From NCBI GenBank assembly GCA_026416125.1, contig JAOAFT010000019.1, positions 1 through 41,510 on the forward strand: a stretch of 41,510 nucleotides of DNA, in the 5' to 3' direction. The translations under genes were made by a program, and so were the position numbers. The DNA comes from Bacteroidota bacterium (GTDB lineage Bacteria > Bacteroidota > Ignavibacteria > UBA10030). The notes under the pieces were generated by a model. The model was not told where the DNA came from and ran no database searches. It saw nothing but the letters and a program-made list of their open reading frames with translations. This document shows positions 9,054 through 18,068 of this stretch, piece by piece; positions within the stretch are counted from its first letter, which is position 1, and the number at the start of each line of letters is the position of its first letter.

Positions 9054-10163
9054 ATGGAACGGCGAGAATTTCTCAAACGCAGTGGATTGGCAGTTGTGGG
9101 CATGGTTGTAACACACGTAGGGTGTCAGCCCAGTGTACTCCGTGAAAATCCTATGGAACGATTTCGGCGATACTATGGATTCAATCTCACGGAAAAAACT
9201 GGTGGACTCGGACCACGACGAAAATTCAATGAACGCGATTTCGAGATGATGGCTGAGTGGGGATTCAACTTTGCACGAATTCCGATGTCGTACTGGAACT
9301 GGTCATCACCACAGGATTGGTATACGATTCAGGAGGATGTATTTGATGATATTGATGAGGTTATCGAATTCGGAAGGCAGTACGGCATTCACATCAATTT
9401 AAACTTCCATCGAATACCTGGGTACTGCATTAACGGACGCGACCGGGAACCGATGGATTTGTTCGACGACACACCAGAGCGTATGGCGAAAGCACTGGAG
9501 GCAGCAGCGTACCATTGGAAGTACTTTGCGCGGCGCTACAAAGGGATCTCGAGTACACTCCTCAGTTTCGATTTGCTAAACGAACCACCGAAGAATACAA
9601 ATGATCAGCGGTACGAAAAAATCGTTCGCACATTGGTCCAAGCAATCCGTGAAGAAGATCCTGAACGCCTCATCGTAGTTGATGGGAAAGATATTGGCCG
9701 TACTCCGATGACTGGAATTGTTGATTTAAATGTTGTGCAAAGCACACGTGGCTACGATCCAATGGCTGTAAGCCACTACACAGCGTCGTGGGTGCCCGAT
9801 GATGAGAAAGAAACGTTCAAAGCACCAACATGGCCACTTCTTGCGGATAACGGAAAGTTATGGGACAGAGACGCTTTGCGGGAAAAACTTATCGACCGTT
9901 GGACACCTGTTACCTCCCGCGGAGTTGTAGTGCACGTTGGTGAGTGGGGATGCTTCAATAAAACACCACATACAGTATGTTTAGCGTGGATGAAAGATAT
10001 CCTTTCACTGTGGCGAGAAGCACGATGGGGCTGGGCTCTATGGAATTTACGTGGGAGTTTTGGAATACTCGATAGCGAACGAACTGATGTTTCGTACGAA
10101 GAGTTTCGAGGACATAAACTCGATCGGAAGATGCTTGAACTCTTGCTGGAATATAAAACATGA
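9054..10163 (+). CDS. GH5 family hydrolase with Tat-like signal
   Basis: A 369-residue single-domain GH5 endo-glycosidase (cellulase/mannanase clan GH-A). The start is fixed by the 1-nt gap from the upstream stop and a GGAG 10 nt before it. The N-terminus MERREFLKRSG matches the twin-arginine RRxFLK pattern, followed by a hydrophobic segment and a Cys in HVGC, which may be an imperfect lipobox. Export as a folded, possibly lipid-anchored protein is therefore likely. Catalytic residues: acid/base Glu177 in LLNEPP and nucleophile Glu297 in HVGEWG; NLNFHRIPGYCING supplies the typical barrel histidine. No CBM and no T9SS domain, pointing to periplasmic action on oligosaccharides. The stop overlaps the next start (ATGA), so the two GH5 genes are translationally coupled. 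Exact substrate unknown. Confidence 0.87.
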   Translation: MERREFLKRSGLAVVGMVVTHVGCQPSVLRENPMERFRRYYGFNLTEKTGGLGPRRKFNERDFEMMAEWGFNFARIPMSYWNWSSPQDWYTIQEDVFDDIDEVIEFGRQYGIHINLNFHRIPGYCINGRDREPMDLFDDTPERMAKALEAAAYHWKYFARRYKGISSTLLSFDLLNEPPKNTNDQRYEKIVRTLVQAIREEDPERLIVVDGKDIGRTPMTGIVDLNVVQSTRGYDPMAVSHYTASWVPDDEKETFKAPTWPLLADNGKLWDRDALREKLIDRWTPVTSRGVVVHVGEWGCFNKTPHTVCLAWMKDILSLWREARWGWALWNLRGSFGILDSERTDVSYEEFRGHKLDRKMLELLLEYKT

Positions 10164-12118
10164 TTCGGAAAATCTTATTCTGTATTCTTTTTGCGTTTGG
10201 CATTCCGCACTGGATGGAAGCTCAACGCGCACCCTTTACCAGAGGTGTGAACTTGACAAACTGGTTTCAAGTAGATGCTCCAAGGCAAATTCAGTTTACG
10301 AAATACACGAAACAGGATTTTCAGAACATCAAAGCTCTTGGTGCAGATGTTATTCGATTACCAATAAAACTCCACGCTATGACAAATGGTGCACCATCGT
10401 ATACACTCGATCCGCTTTTCCTCATGTTTCTCGATAGTGCTGTAACATGGGCAGAAGAGTTGGATATCCACTTAATTTTGGATAACCACACGTCCGATGG
10501 GACACAACCAACCGATACTGCTATTGGCAATGTCTTAATACCCGTCTGGACACAAATGGCGCAACACTACAAAAATCGATCGAGGAAAATTTACTATGAA
10601 GTACTGAACGAGCCACAAGGAATATCTGATGCAAAGTGGAATGAAATACAGCAACGTGTCGTTGCCGCCATTCGTACTGTCGATACTATTCACACAATTG
10701 TGGTAGGTCCGGCAAATTGGAACAGTTACTACAACTTATCTGCAATGCCTGTCTATAGTGATACAAATTTAATTTATACTTTTCACTTCTATGATCCCTT
10801 CGTTTTCACACACCAGGGAGCAGGGTGGACGAGCCCAAGCCTGGTGAATCTTCAAGGAGTGCCATTTCCCTACGATGCAGCACGCATGCCAGTCTGTCCG
10901 AGTGATTTGAGAGGAACATGGGTTGAAACAAGTTTGCAATATTACCCTACCGATGGTACAGTGCAGAAAATTCAGGAACGAATTAATGTAGCACTCAACT
11001 TTCGCTCGCTGCGCAAGGTACCGATTTTCTGTGGTGAATTCGGGACTCTCATGACGTACGCACCAGAAGCTGATCGAGCATACTGGTACAATGTTGTTCG
11101 TTCGTATTTCGACCAATATGATATTCCATGGACAATCTGGGATTACCAGGGCGGCTTTGGACTCTTTAAAAAGAATAGCAACGAACTGTTTAATCACGAT
11201 CTCAATGTACAATTACTCGAAGCATTGGGATTCAACATTCCATTGCAAACGCCATACGTACGGAACCCGGATTCAGGTGCATGTGTAATCTATACAGATT
11301 ACATCGGGAAGGGAATTGTGAACTCATCATACACCGCGGGTCAATTTGATTTGTATAATACTCAGAACCCTGCTGTTGGGCAATTCTGCATTTACTGGAG
11401 TGGTGCGCAGCAATACCAAGCATTGTCTTTCGATTTCAGTCCGAACAAAGATTTATCGTACCTCAAAAGCAGTGGGTACGTTCTCGATTTTTGGGTAAAG
11501 GGGAGTGGTGCAACGTCGATCGATGTTCGTTTCGTCGATTCGAAAACGAGCGAGACTGACCACCCGTGGCGAATGCGAGTTACACTTAATAGTTCCGTTG
11601 TAAACTTCAATAATCAATGGCAACATCTTCGCATACCTCTTTCAAATTTCGTTGAACATGGTGCGTGGGATAACAATACATGGTACTCGCCCCAAGGTTT
11701 GTTCGATTGGACAGACGTCGATAAACTTGAAATTGTCGCTGAGTACGGAGCACTTACCAATGTTCAGCTCTGGTTTGACGAGATAGTTATTACACAACCT
11801 ACAAGCGTTGTTGTATACGAACCACTGTACATTCCACGACAATATGCACTTCTTCAGAATTTCCCGAATCCTTTCAATCCAATAACGACCCTTGCATTTT
11901 CTCTTGCCGGAGAAGCGAACGTTACATTAGCAGTGTATGATGTGCTGGGGAGAGAACTCCGAACGCTTCTGAATGAACGGAAGGGAGCTGGGAGCTACTC
12001 AGCAGTGTTCGATGGGAGTGATTGTGCATCAGGAATCTATATTGTGCGCTTCTCTGCAATGCCGGTTGATGGAAAGGAAGTGTTTGTTCAATCCAGGAAA
12101 ATACTGTTGTTAAAGTAG
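10160..12118 (+). CDS. GH5 endo-glucanase-like enzyme with CBM and T9SS domain
   Basis: A 652-residue secreted enzyme whose ATG overlaps the previous stop by 4 nt. Domains: signal peptide (about 1-21, cleavage after MEAQ); GH5 barrel (about 24-355) with GVNLTNWF at the first strand, acid/base Glu151 in YEVLNEPQG and nucleophile Glu293 in FCGEFGT; a galactose-binding-like beta-sandwich (about 370-550) with alternating aromatic residues and the ending VQLWFDEIVI, resembling CBM11/CIA30-type modules; and a T9SS type-A domain (about 570-652, QNFPNPFNP, VYDVLGRELRTLL). The GVNLxNW opening is common in GH5 cellulases and beta-glucanases, so it may attack the beta-1,4-glucan part of glucomannan or cellulose. 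It is expected at the cell surface, unlike its partner at 9054-10163, which lacks a sorting domain. Confidence 0.87.
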   Translation: MIRKILFCILFAFGIPHWMEAQRAPFTRGVNLTNWFQVDAPRQIQFTKYTKQDFQNIKALGADVIRLPIKLHAMTNGAPSYTLDPLFLMFLDSAVTWAEELDIHLILDNHTSDGTQPTDTAIGNVLIPVWTQMAQHYKNRSRKIYYEVLNEPQGISDAKWNEIQQRVVAAIRTVDTIHTIVVGPANWNSYYNLSAMPVYSDTNLIYTFHFYDPFVFTHQGAGWTSPSLVNLQGVPFPYDAARMPVCPSDLRGTWVETSLQYYPTDGTVQKIQERINVALNFRSLRKVPIFCGEFGTLMTYAPEADRAYWYNVVRSYFDQYDIPWTIWDYQGGFGLFKKNSNELFNHDLNVQLLEALGFNIPLQTPYVRNPDSGACVIYTDYIGKGIVNSSYTAGQFDLYNTQNPAVGQFCIYWSGAQQYQALSFDFSPNKDLSYLKSSGYVLDFWVKGSGATSIDVRFVDSKTSETDHPWRMRVTLNSSVVNFNNQWQHLRIPLSNFVEHGAWDNNTWYSPQGLFDWTDVDKLEIVAEYGALTNVQLWFDEIVITQPTSVVVYEPLYIPRQYALLQNFPNPFNPITTLAFSLAGEANVTLAVYDVLGRELRTLLNERKGAGSYSAVFDGSDCASGIYIVRFSAMPVDGKEVFVQSRKILLLK

Positions 12119-12131
12119 AAAAGGTTCCTCT

Positions 12132-14615
12132 ATGCGTGTGTACGTATTGCTCATTCTTGTGAGTATTTCTCCAGGGTTTCTTTTTTCACAAGTATCCGTT
12201 CAAGACAAGTTCATAGTGAATGAACGAGGATACTACGAAGCATCGAATGCAACAATAACGGTCTTCGATGATTTCTATCCTGAGGGTCACCAAGGTGGGA
12301 TTACGCTTATCCAATGTGGAAAACGACTTGCTGCAAATGGCGATGTACGTCTTGAAGATGCTCCGGGTCAATGGTCTCCTGTGCCTAAGTTTGGAAACAA
12401 AGAAATTGATAGAGTGAAGGGAACAATAACTGTACGTCTCTGGTTTCCCGACTCAAGTAAGAATCGAAAAGGGTTCAATCCCATTGAGTACCCCGATGTA
12501 ACATTTCGATATCGCATTGTGACAATACCTGACGGACACAGTATTCGTATACGGGTTACTCTTGAAGATTCGCTGCCAAAAATTTGGAGAGACAAGGTTG
12601 GGTTCAATCTCGAAATATTTCCTGGTGAATACTTTGGTGAAGCATTTCTTATGGATACTGTTGCTGGAATATTCCCACGCCAGTTCAATGGTCCAGTGGT
12701 ACGAACGTTGGGAAAAGAACTACGAATTGTACCGTTAGCTCAGGGTAAACGGTTAATCGTAGCACCTGGGAACAACACCAAACAATTTTCAATATCATCC
12801 CTGCGTAATACACTCACACTTCTCGATGGTAGGGCATTCCATAATAACGGTTGGTTTGTTGTACGTTCAACATTCGGCAGTGCACCAGTGATTGAGTGGG
12901 TACTCACACCAACGATTCAACCAGGGTGGCGTTCTACGCCTGTCATTCAAGTATCGCAGGTCGGATTTCATCCTCTCCAACCCAAATTTGCTGTCGTTGA
13001 ACTTGACGCAAGGACAACAACCTATCAATCACTTGAACTGGTGCGCATTGATGGAGAATCTCCTCTGCCAAATGTGAACGAAATCGTAGTGAAAAAGGAT
13101 ACAGTACCAAATGTGTGGGGCGATTTCTTACGTTCAAAATATCTTCGTTTTGATTTCAGTGAAATCGAAAACGAAGGATTGTATAAAATTCGGTATGGTA
13201 CTATTTCCTCCCACACTTTCCCGATTCGTAAAGACATATACGAAACAATCTGGCAACCGACGTTGCATACGTTCCTTCCAGTACAAATGTGTCACATGAG
13301 GGTAGAAGATCGTTATAAAGTATGGCATGGTCTCTGTCACATGGACGATGCACGGATGGCTCCGTGTAATCACATCCACTTCGATGGGTACCAGCAAGGA
13401 AATACAACGCTGACGCGTTTTCAACCAGGTGATCACGTTCCCGGACTCAACGAAGGCGGATGGCACGATGCAGGTGACTATGATTTGCGCATAGAATCCC
13501 AGGCAGAAACAGTGTATAAACTTGCGTTAAGCTTTGAGTTATTTCCGAATGAGTATGATGAAACGACGATCGATCAGAAACGCAAACTGGTTGTACTTCA
13601 CCAACCAGATGGAATACCAGATTTTCTGCAACAAATTGAACATGGAGTACTTTCAATTGTCAATGCGTACGATTCAATGGGTCGATTGTACCGTGGAATT
13701 ATTTGCCCAACACTCAAGCAGTACGTGCATCTTGGAGATGCTGCAACAATGACCGATAACCTTGTGTATAAGGTACGCTCATATGATCCCATTCTTCAGA
13801 AGCCACTTCCGGAAGACGACCGATGGGTTTTTACAGAGCATAATCCTCAGCGTGAATTATATGTTGCACAATGTCTTGCTGCAGCTTCGAGAGTACTTCG
13901 TACTTCAAATTCACAGCTTGCCGCAAAGTGTCTTCGAGTGGCTGAAAAACTCTTTTGGGAGAGTGATTCCTCAGCACCGGTTGCGAAGTACTGTGTCGCT
14001 GCAGAATTACTGATGACGACCGGGAAACCAGAATACAAAAGCTACGTTCTCGATCACTTCAACCTGCTGGAAACGAATCTTCCTTCTTGCCTTGAGATTG
14101 TGGGCAGAGTTGTCAATGCACTTGGTGAACCAACACTTCGTCAGCGGATGGAACCGATTGTTCAGAAAGTACAAGAATACTTTGAGGAAGAAAGAACTAG
14201 AAATCCTTACAATGTTCCATACCATCCGAGAATATGGGGTGCCGGATGGGAGATCCAGTCTATTGCAGTAAAAAAGTATCTTCTTGCTCTCGGCTTTCCG
14301 AATACCTTTGATCGAACATCAATATTTTATGCATTGAATTTTCTTTTTGGATGTCATCCCGGGGAGAATACAGCTTCCTTTGTTTCAGGTGTTGGAGTAA
14401 ATTCGGTTACGGTGGCGTATGGTGTAAATCGAGATGAGTGGTCATATATACCAGGAGGCATTGTGAGTGGTACCGCTCTCATTCGTCCTGATGTTCCAGA
14501 GTTGAAAGTGTGGCCCTATTTATGGCAACAATCGGAATATGTCCTTGGTGGTGGCACCGGTGATTTTCTCTTTTTAATGTTGGCTGCTGAAGCAGAAATG
14601 AAAAAACTTAAATGA
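12132..14615 (+). CDS. GH9 family glycoside hydrolase (endoglucanase-like)
   Basis: An 827-residue exported inverting glycosidase, 13 nt after the previous gene, with AAAGG before the ATG. The signal peptide ends near FSQ (about residue 20). An additional N-terminal beta-rich region (about 22-270) precedes the CelD_N-type Ig-like domain (about 275-365, QVSQVGFHPLQPKFAVV). The (alpha/alpha)6 catalytic domain follows, with GGWHDAGDYD (Asp446 and Asp449, catalytic-base motif). Near the end are LFGCHPGENTASFVSGVG and a Glu at 802 in QQSEYVLGGGTGDF, the likely proton donor. GH9 enzymes cut beta-1,4-glucan; some exo-acting members cut glucosaminides or decorated glucans. The long extra N-terminal region and the lack of a T9SS domain are notable and suggest a periplasmic oligosaccharide-acting enzyme. 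Exact specificity unknown. Confidence 0.87.
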   Translation: MRVYVLLILVSISPGFLFSQVSVQDKFIVNERGYYEASNATITVFDDFYPEGHQGGITLIQCGKRLAANGDVRLEDAPGQWSPVPKFGNKEIDRVKGTITVRLWFPDSSKNRKGFNPIEYPDVTFRYRIVTIPDGHSIRIRVTLEDSLPKIWRDKVGFNLEIFPGEYFGEAFLMDTVAGIFPRQFNGPVVRTLGKELRIVPLAQGKRLIVAPGNNTKQFSISSLRNTLTLLDGRAFHNNGWFVVRSTFGSAPVIEWVLTPTIQPGWRSTPVIQVSQVGFHPLQPKFAVVELDARTTTYQSLELVRIDGESPLPNVNEIVVKKDTVPNVWGDFLRSKYLRFDFSEIENEGLYKIRYGTISSHTFPIRKDIYETIWQPTLHTFLPVQMCHMRVEDRYKVWHGLCHMDDARMAPCNHIHFDGYQQGNTTLTRFQPGDHVPGLNEGGWHDAGDYDLRIESQAETVYKLALSFELFPNEYDETTIDQKRKLVVLHQPDGIPDFLQQIEHGVLSIVNAYDSMGRLYRGIICPTLKQYVHLGDAATMTDNLVYKVRSYDPILQKPLPEDDRWVFTEHNPQRELYVAQCLAAASRVLRTSNSQLAAKCLRVAEKLFWESDSSAPVAKYCVAAELLMTTGKPEYKSYVLDHFNLLETNLPSCLEIVGRVVNALGEPTLRQRMEPIVQKVQEYFEEERTRNPYNVPYHPRIWGAGWEIQSIAVKKYLLALGFPNTFDRTSIFYALNFLFGCHPGENTASFVSGVGVNSVTVAYGVNRDEWSYIPGGIVSGTALIRPDVPELKVWPYLWQQSEYVLGGGTGDFLFLMLAAEAEMKKLK

Positions 14616-14627
14616 GGAGGAAGATCT

Positions 14628-16820
14628 ATGAGCAGGATGATATATGTATTGGTGGTATGCGTTGTTGTTCCAATACCACTTTTTGCTGCAGTAACCATTG
14701 ATGCTGACAATCCCTACATCCAGTACTACGGTCGGTGGGATTTTTCAAATCCAAAAATCCCAACACACTCCTGGCCTGGGGTATACATTTACACGAAATT
14801 TGAAGGAACAAGCATCGGGTGGATTACGAACGATAACGGTTGCTGGTACAATGTTTTCATTGACGATTCACTCTACCTCGTCTTCAAAGGAACCTCCTCA
14901 GCATACACAACATACACGCTTGCAAGCGGATTGAGGGATACGGTCCATTCACTCCTCATTACCAAACGAGGTGAAACAACGTGGACGAAGTTTGGTTTCA
15001 AAGGTTTTGTGCTCGATGACGGGAAAAAGCTTGTTGAACCACCACAGAAGCCATCCCGTAAGATTGAATTCATCGGTGATTCGTACACGAGTTGTTCTGG
15101 TAATGAGTGGACGGAAGCAGGTGCTCCGCCGAATGATTCATATACAAATATCTACAATGGCTTTCCATCAATTACGGCACGACACTATGGTGCACAGTAC
15201 CATGTAACAAGTCGAAGTGGATTTGGGCTTGTTGTCGACTATCAAGCGAATTATAATAACAACCTTCCCGATTATTTCGATCGAACGCTCTATGCTTACT
15301 CAACACCCAAGTGGAATTATGACCAATGGATTCCCAATGTTGTTGTCATTTGTCTTGGGTTGAATGATTACAATGGTTGGGGAGGGTACTCAGGTCCTGT
15401 TCATCCGGATTACGCTGCACTCTACAAGAAAAAGTACCATGAATTTATTGGACGCCTGATGGATGTGTATCCCGGTGCAAAAATTCTCTGTGTGGCGGCA
15501 AATGACGTTGCATGGATTAAGCAGCAAGTATCGGAAGTTGTTACCGAAGAGCGTGGTCGAGGCAATATAAATGTGTTCTATACGTATTTTCCGTACTACA
15601 CTGGTGAGTACGTCAATAATGGACACCCAAACGTTAGTGCACACAACAAAATTGCTCAAGTGCTAATTTCTGCTCTCGATTCTATGGATGCCTGGACACC
15701 GTACATCGATACCATTCCTCCGGCGTTTGTCAATGTACCGGAAACCACTATTACAGCAACATCTCTTCCGTTCGTCCTCTCAGTCTCAACAGATAGTTAT
15801 GCGAACGTTCGCTTGAGCACCAACGATACACCATACGCACTGATGGAGACAAATTTCACAACAACAGGTACCCGTACACATAGTATTACACTCTCAGGTG
15901 AACAGGGGAGGGAGTACACATACTACCTGCGTGCAATTGATCGGTATGGTAATGAAACTCCAACTTCGACAGTGCTACGTGTTCGTGTGGATACTGTGAA
16001 GCAATCGGTTCGCTGGAGCACGTTTACGTATGATCATTCAATGTGGAAAAGTGGGAGTTCACCGTTGGGAAACGATGGATCAACTTCAATTGTCACTGCA
16101 GTACAACCTGCATCGGTTGTGTATTTCCGAAAGGAATTTGACATTCCTGATCCTTCGAAAACAGGTGGTGGAATTCGTATTCACATTAAAGGTCACGATG
16201 GTGCTGTGGTCTATCTCAACAATACCTACCTTCAGAGTATTAACCTTCCAACTGGGGCAAATCCGGCATACTCTGTCTTTGCAATCCAACCCAGAACACT
16301 CAATGACTCTGTTGTGTTGAACTATAGCAATCCACTAAATTTCCTCCGTGTTGGAAAAAATGTTGTTTCAATAGAAATTCACTCACGGTACTCACTAACA
16401 CCATCGATCCTCTTTGACGGAAAAGTGTACGATAGGGCTGGGAACATTTATGCCGATTTCGGATCAAGGTGGTACTACTTTGATGCCGGGTATACTCCTG
16501 TTGATCAACTGATTGATAAATCAACGAATAGTATTGTTCAGGAGGGTTTCGTTCCACACACACTCGTGCTTCAACAAAACTATCCCAACCCATTTAATCC
16601 TTCTACAACAATAACATTTACTCTACCGCGTTCTTCAAATGTCCAATTGCACATTTACAATCTCTTGGGCCAATGTGTATCCACTGTTGTAGATACGAAA
16701 CTCGAAGCTGGTGAGCATAGGATCAATTTCGATGGTTCGTCATTTGCGGCTGGGGTGTACTTTTATCGTTTAAAAACAGAAGAACAAACTGTAACAAAAC
16801 GAATGGTGCTTTTGAAGTAA
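14628..16820 (+). CDS. CE2-type SGNH acetyl esterase, modular, T9SS-exported
   Basis: A 730-residue esterase predicted to remove acetyl groups from mannan, glucomannan or xylan. GAGGAGG lies just before the ATG. Domains: signal peptide (about 1-20, cleavage near LFA); an N-terminal jelly-roll (21-140) as in CE2; the SGNH hydrolase domain (about 145-355) with EFIGDSYTSC (nucleophile Ser152), ICLGLNDY (block III) and NGHPNVSAH (His333); an Ig/FN3-like domain (about 362-455); a second beta-sandwich (about 460-610) with GHDGAVVYLN; and a T9SS type-A domain (about 645-730, QNYPNPFNP, AAGVYFYRL). At the usual SGNH Asp position, three residues before His, there is Asn; several CE2 enzymes are known to work as a Ser-His dyad, so activity is still plausible. 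Its place among mannan/glucan enzymes supports deacetylation at the surface before GH26 and GH5 action. Confidence 0.83.
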   Translation: MSRMIYVLVVCVVVPIPLFAAVTIDADNPYIQYYGRWDFSNPKIPTHSWPGVYIYTKFEGTSIGWITNDNGCWYNVFIDDSLYLVFKGTSSAYTTYTLASGLRDTVHSLLITKRGETTWTKFGFKGFVLDDGKKLVEPPQKPSRKIEFIGDSYTSCSGNEWTEAGAPPNDSYTNIYNGFPSITARHYGAQYHVTSRSGFGLVVDYQANYNNNLPDYFDRTLYAYSTPKWNYDQWIPNVVVICLGLNDYNGWGGYSGPVHPDYAALYKKKYHEFIGRLMDVYPGAKILCVAANDVAWIKQQVSEVVTEERGRGNINVFYTYFPYYTGEYVNNGHPNVSAHNKIAQVLISALDSMDAWTPYIDTIPPAFVNVPETTITATSLPFVLSVSTDSYANVRLSTNDTPYALMETNFTTTGTRTHSITLSGEQGREYTYYLRAIDRYGNETPTSTVLRVRVDTVKQSVRWSTFTYDHSMWKSGSSPLGNDGSTSIVTAVQPASVVYFRKEFDIPDPSKTGGGIRIHIKGHDGAVVYLNNTYLQSINLPTGANPAYSVFAIQPRTLNDSVVLNYSNPLNFLRVGKNVVSIEIHSRYSLTPSILFDGKVYDRAGNIYADFGSRWYYFDAGYTPVDQLIDKSTNSIVQEGFVPHTLVLQQNYPNPFNPSTTITFTLPRSSNVQLHIYNLLGQCVSTVVDTKLEAGEHRINFDGSSFAAGVYFYRLKTEEQTVTKRMVLLK

Positions 16821-16825
16821 AGAGA

Positions 16826-17905
16826 ATGGGTGTCGGTATGGAGCGAAGAGATTTTTTAGGAGTACTACCACTTACGATTGCTTCTCTCAAAGTAGCTAAA
16901 TGGGGAAGTGCTATGAGTGATGAACGACAACTCAGGTGTGTTGCCGCAGTGCGCGGAACAATACAAAAAGTGATGCTTGCAATGCTCACAATGCAAAGAG
17001 CTACGTGGGAACAGGGAGTTGCTATGCAAGCACTTCTTGAATTAGGTGCAGAAGAACATGTTATTCTTATGGCAAAGGATGCTGTACTACGTCAGTCGGA
17101 GGATGGTCGCCTGGCAATGTTGGGAGAAGATTTTGCACTGACGGATGCCTGTGCAGCTGGAGAAGCAGTACTCTGGAGTGGAAAGAAAACGAGAGATCCT
17201 TCCTTTCAGCGGGCAATAGATAAACTCCTCGCATACATCGAAACGAAAGCACCACGGTGTGATGATGGTACCATCTACCACTTTACGAACATTCCACAAA
17301 TCTGGAGCGATGCAACGTACATGCTACCACCATTCTTGGCTGTTGTGGGAAAATACGAGGAGGCTGTGAGACAAATTCTTGGAATTAAGAAAGTGTTATG
17401 GAATTCGGACAAGAAGCTTCTTTCTCATATGTGGGACTGTGAAAAGAAGCAATTCGCACGCAAAGACTGTTGGGGTGTGGGAAATGGGTGGACTGCCGCA
17501 GGTGTAACGAGAGTCATTCGTCTTCTCCCACCGTCGATGGTACACGAACGTACGCAACTCGTTGCGTATGTACGCGATATTCTTGATGGGTGCCTTGCAC
17601 ACATGCGGAGTGATGGATTGTACCATAATATCGTCGATAATCCACAGTCATTCGTCGAAACGAATCTCTCGCAAATGCTTGCCTATAGTATCTATCGAGG
17701 AATACACGGTGGATGGATTGAGCAGTCATACAAAACATTTGCCGATACAATGCGTGCCGCTGCTCACGCAAAGGTTGATGTCTATGGATTAGTTCAAGGT
17801 GTCTGTGGCTCACCGGAATTCGATCATCCCGGCACTGCCACTGAAGGGCAAGCATTCTTCCTGATGATGGAAGCAGCGTACTACGATTTGGAAGGAGGAC
17901 GGTAA
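16826..17905 (+). CDS. GH105 family unsaturated glucuronyl/galacturonyl hydrolase-like
   Basis: A 359-residue (alpha/alpha)6 protein of the GH105 (YteR/YesR) family, which removes the unsaturated uronic acid left at the non-reducing end by polysaccharide lyases. Seen motifs: PQIWSDATYMLPPFL (Asp162, aligned by motif with the catalytic Asp of YteR), WGVGNGW, FVETNLSQMLAYSIYRG, and PGTATEGQAFFLMMEAA at the end. The start is uncertain. ATG 16826 is kept here, but ATG 16838 would give MERRDFLG..., a neat Tat-like start resembling MERREFLK of the gene at 9054. The hydrophobic stretch after it is weak. The gene begins 5 nt after the CE2 gene and is the last in the packed run. No polysaccharide lyase is visible in the window, so its substrate source is unclear. 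Confidence 0.82.
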   Translation: MGVGMERRDFLGVLPLTIASLKVAKWGSAMSDERQLRCVAAVRGTIQKVMLAMLTMQRATWEQGVAMQALLELGAEEHVILMAKDAVLRQSEDGRLAMLGEDFALTDACAAGEAVLWSGKKTRDPSFQRAIDKLLAYIETKAPRCDDGTIYHFTNIPQIWSDATYMLPPFLAVVGKYEEAVRQILGIKKVLWNSDKKLLSHMWDCEKKQFARKDCWGVGNGWTAAGVTRVIRLLPPSMVHERTQLVAYVRDILDGCLAHMRSDGLYHNIVDNPQSFVETNLSQMLAYSIYRGIHGGWIEQSYKTFADTMRAAAHAKVDVYGLVQGVCGSPEFDHPGTATEGQAFFLMMEAAYYDLEGGR

Positions 17906-17938
17906 TATAGTTCCGATAACACGACCATATGCACAGTG

Positions 17939-17950
17939 TTGTTTAAACAA
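17939..17950. promoter_or_regulatory. Perfect 12-bp palindrome in the gap before the second enzyme unit
   Basis: TTGTTTAAACAA is a perfect inverted repeat within the 163-nt gap (17906-18068) that separates the two enzyme units. It closely resembles the 11-mers found upstream of the hemerythrin and aldolase genes, but lies about 118 nt from the next ATG. It could be an operator or part of a promoter; function is inferred from position only. The same gap holds two weak stem-loops, near 17953-17971 and 18004-18025. Confidence 0.3.
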
Positions 17951-18068
17951 ACATCGTTACGTTTACGATGATAATCGAACAAAGTAAAACGTGTATCACA
18001 AGGTTTCTCAAGGGAGCTTGGAAACAGATTAAAAGTAATGTTCTTTCTTTTGTTTGAAAGGTCGAGTT

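Noticed and set aside
17906-18068. Sigma-54 (-24/-12) promoter driven by the adjacent regulator
   Set aside because: No GG-N10-GC arrangement close to TGGCAC-N5-TTGC was found here or in the other upstream gaps I read.
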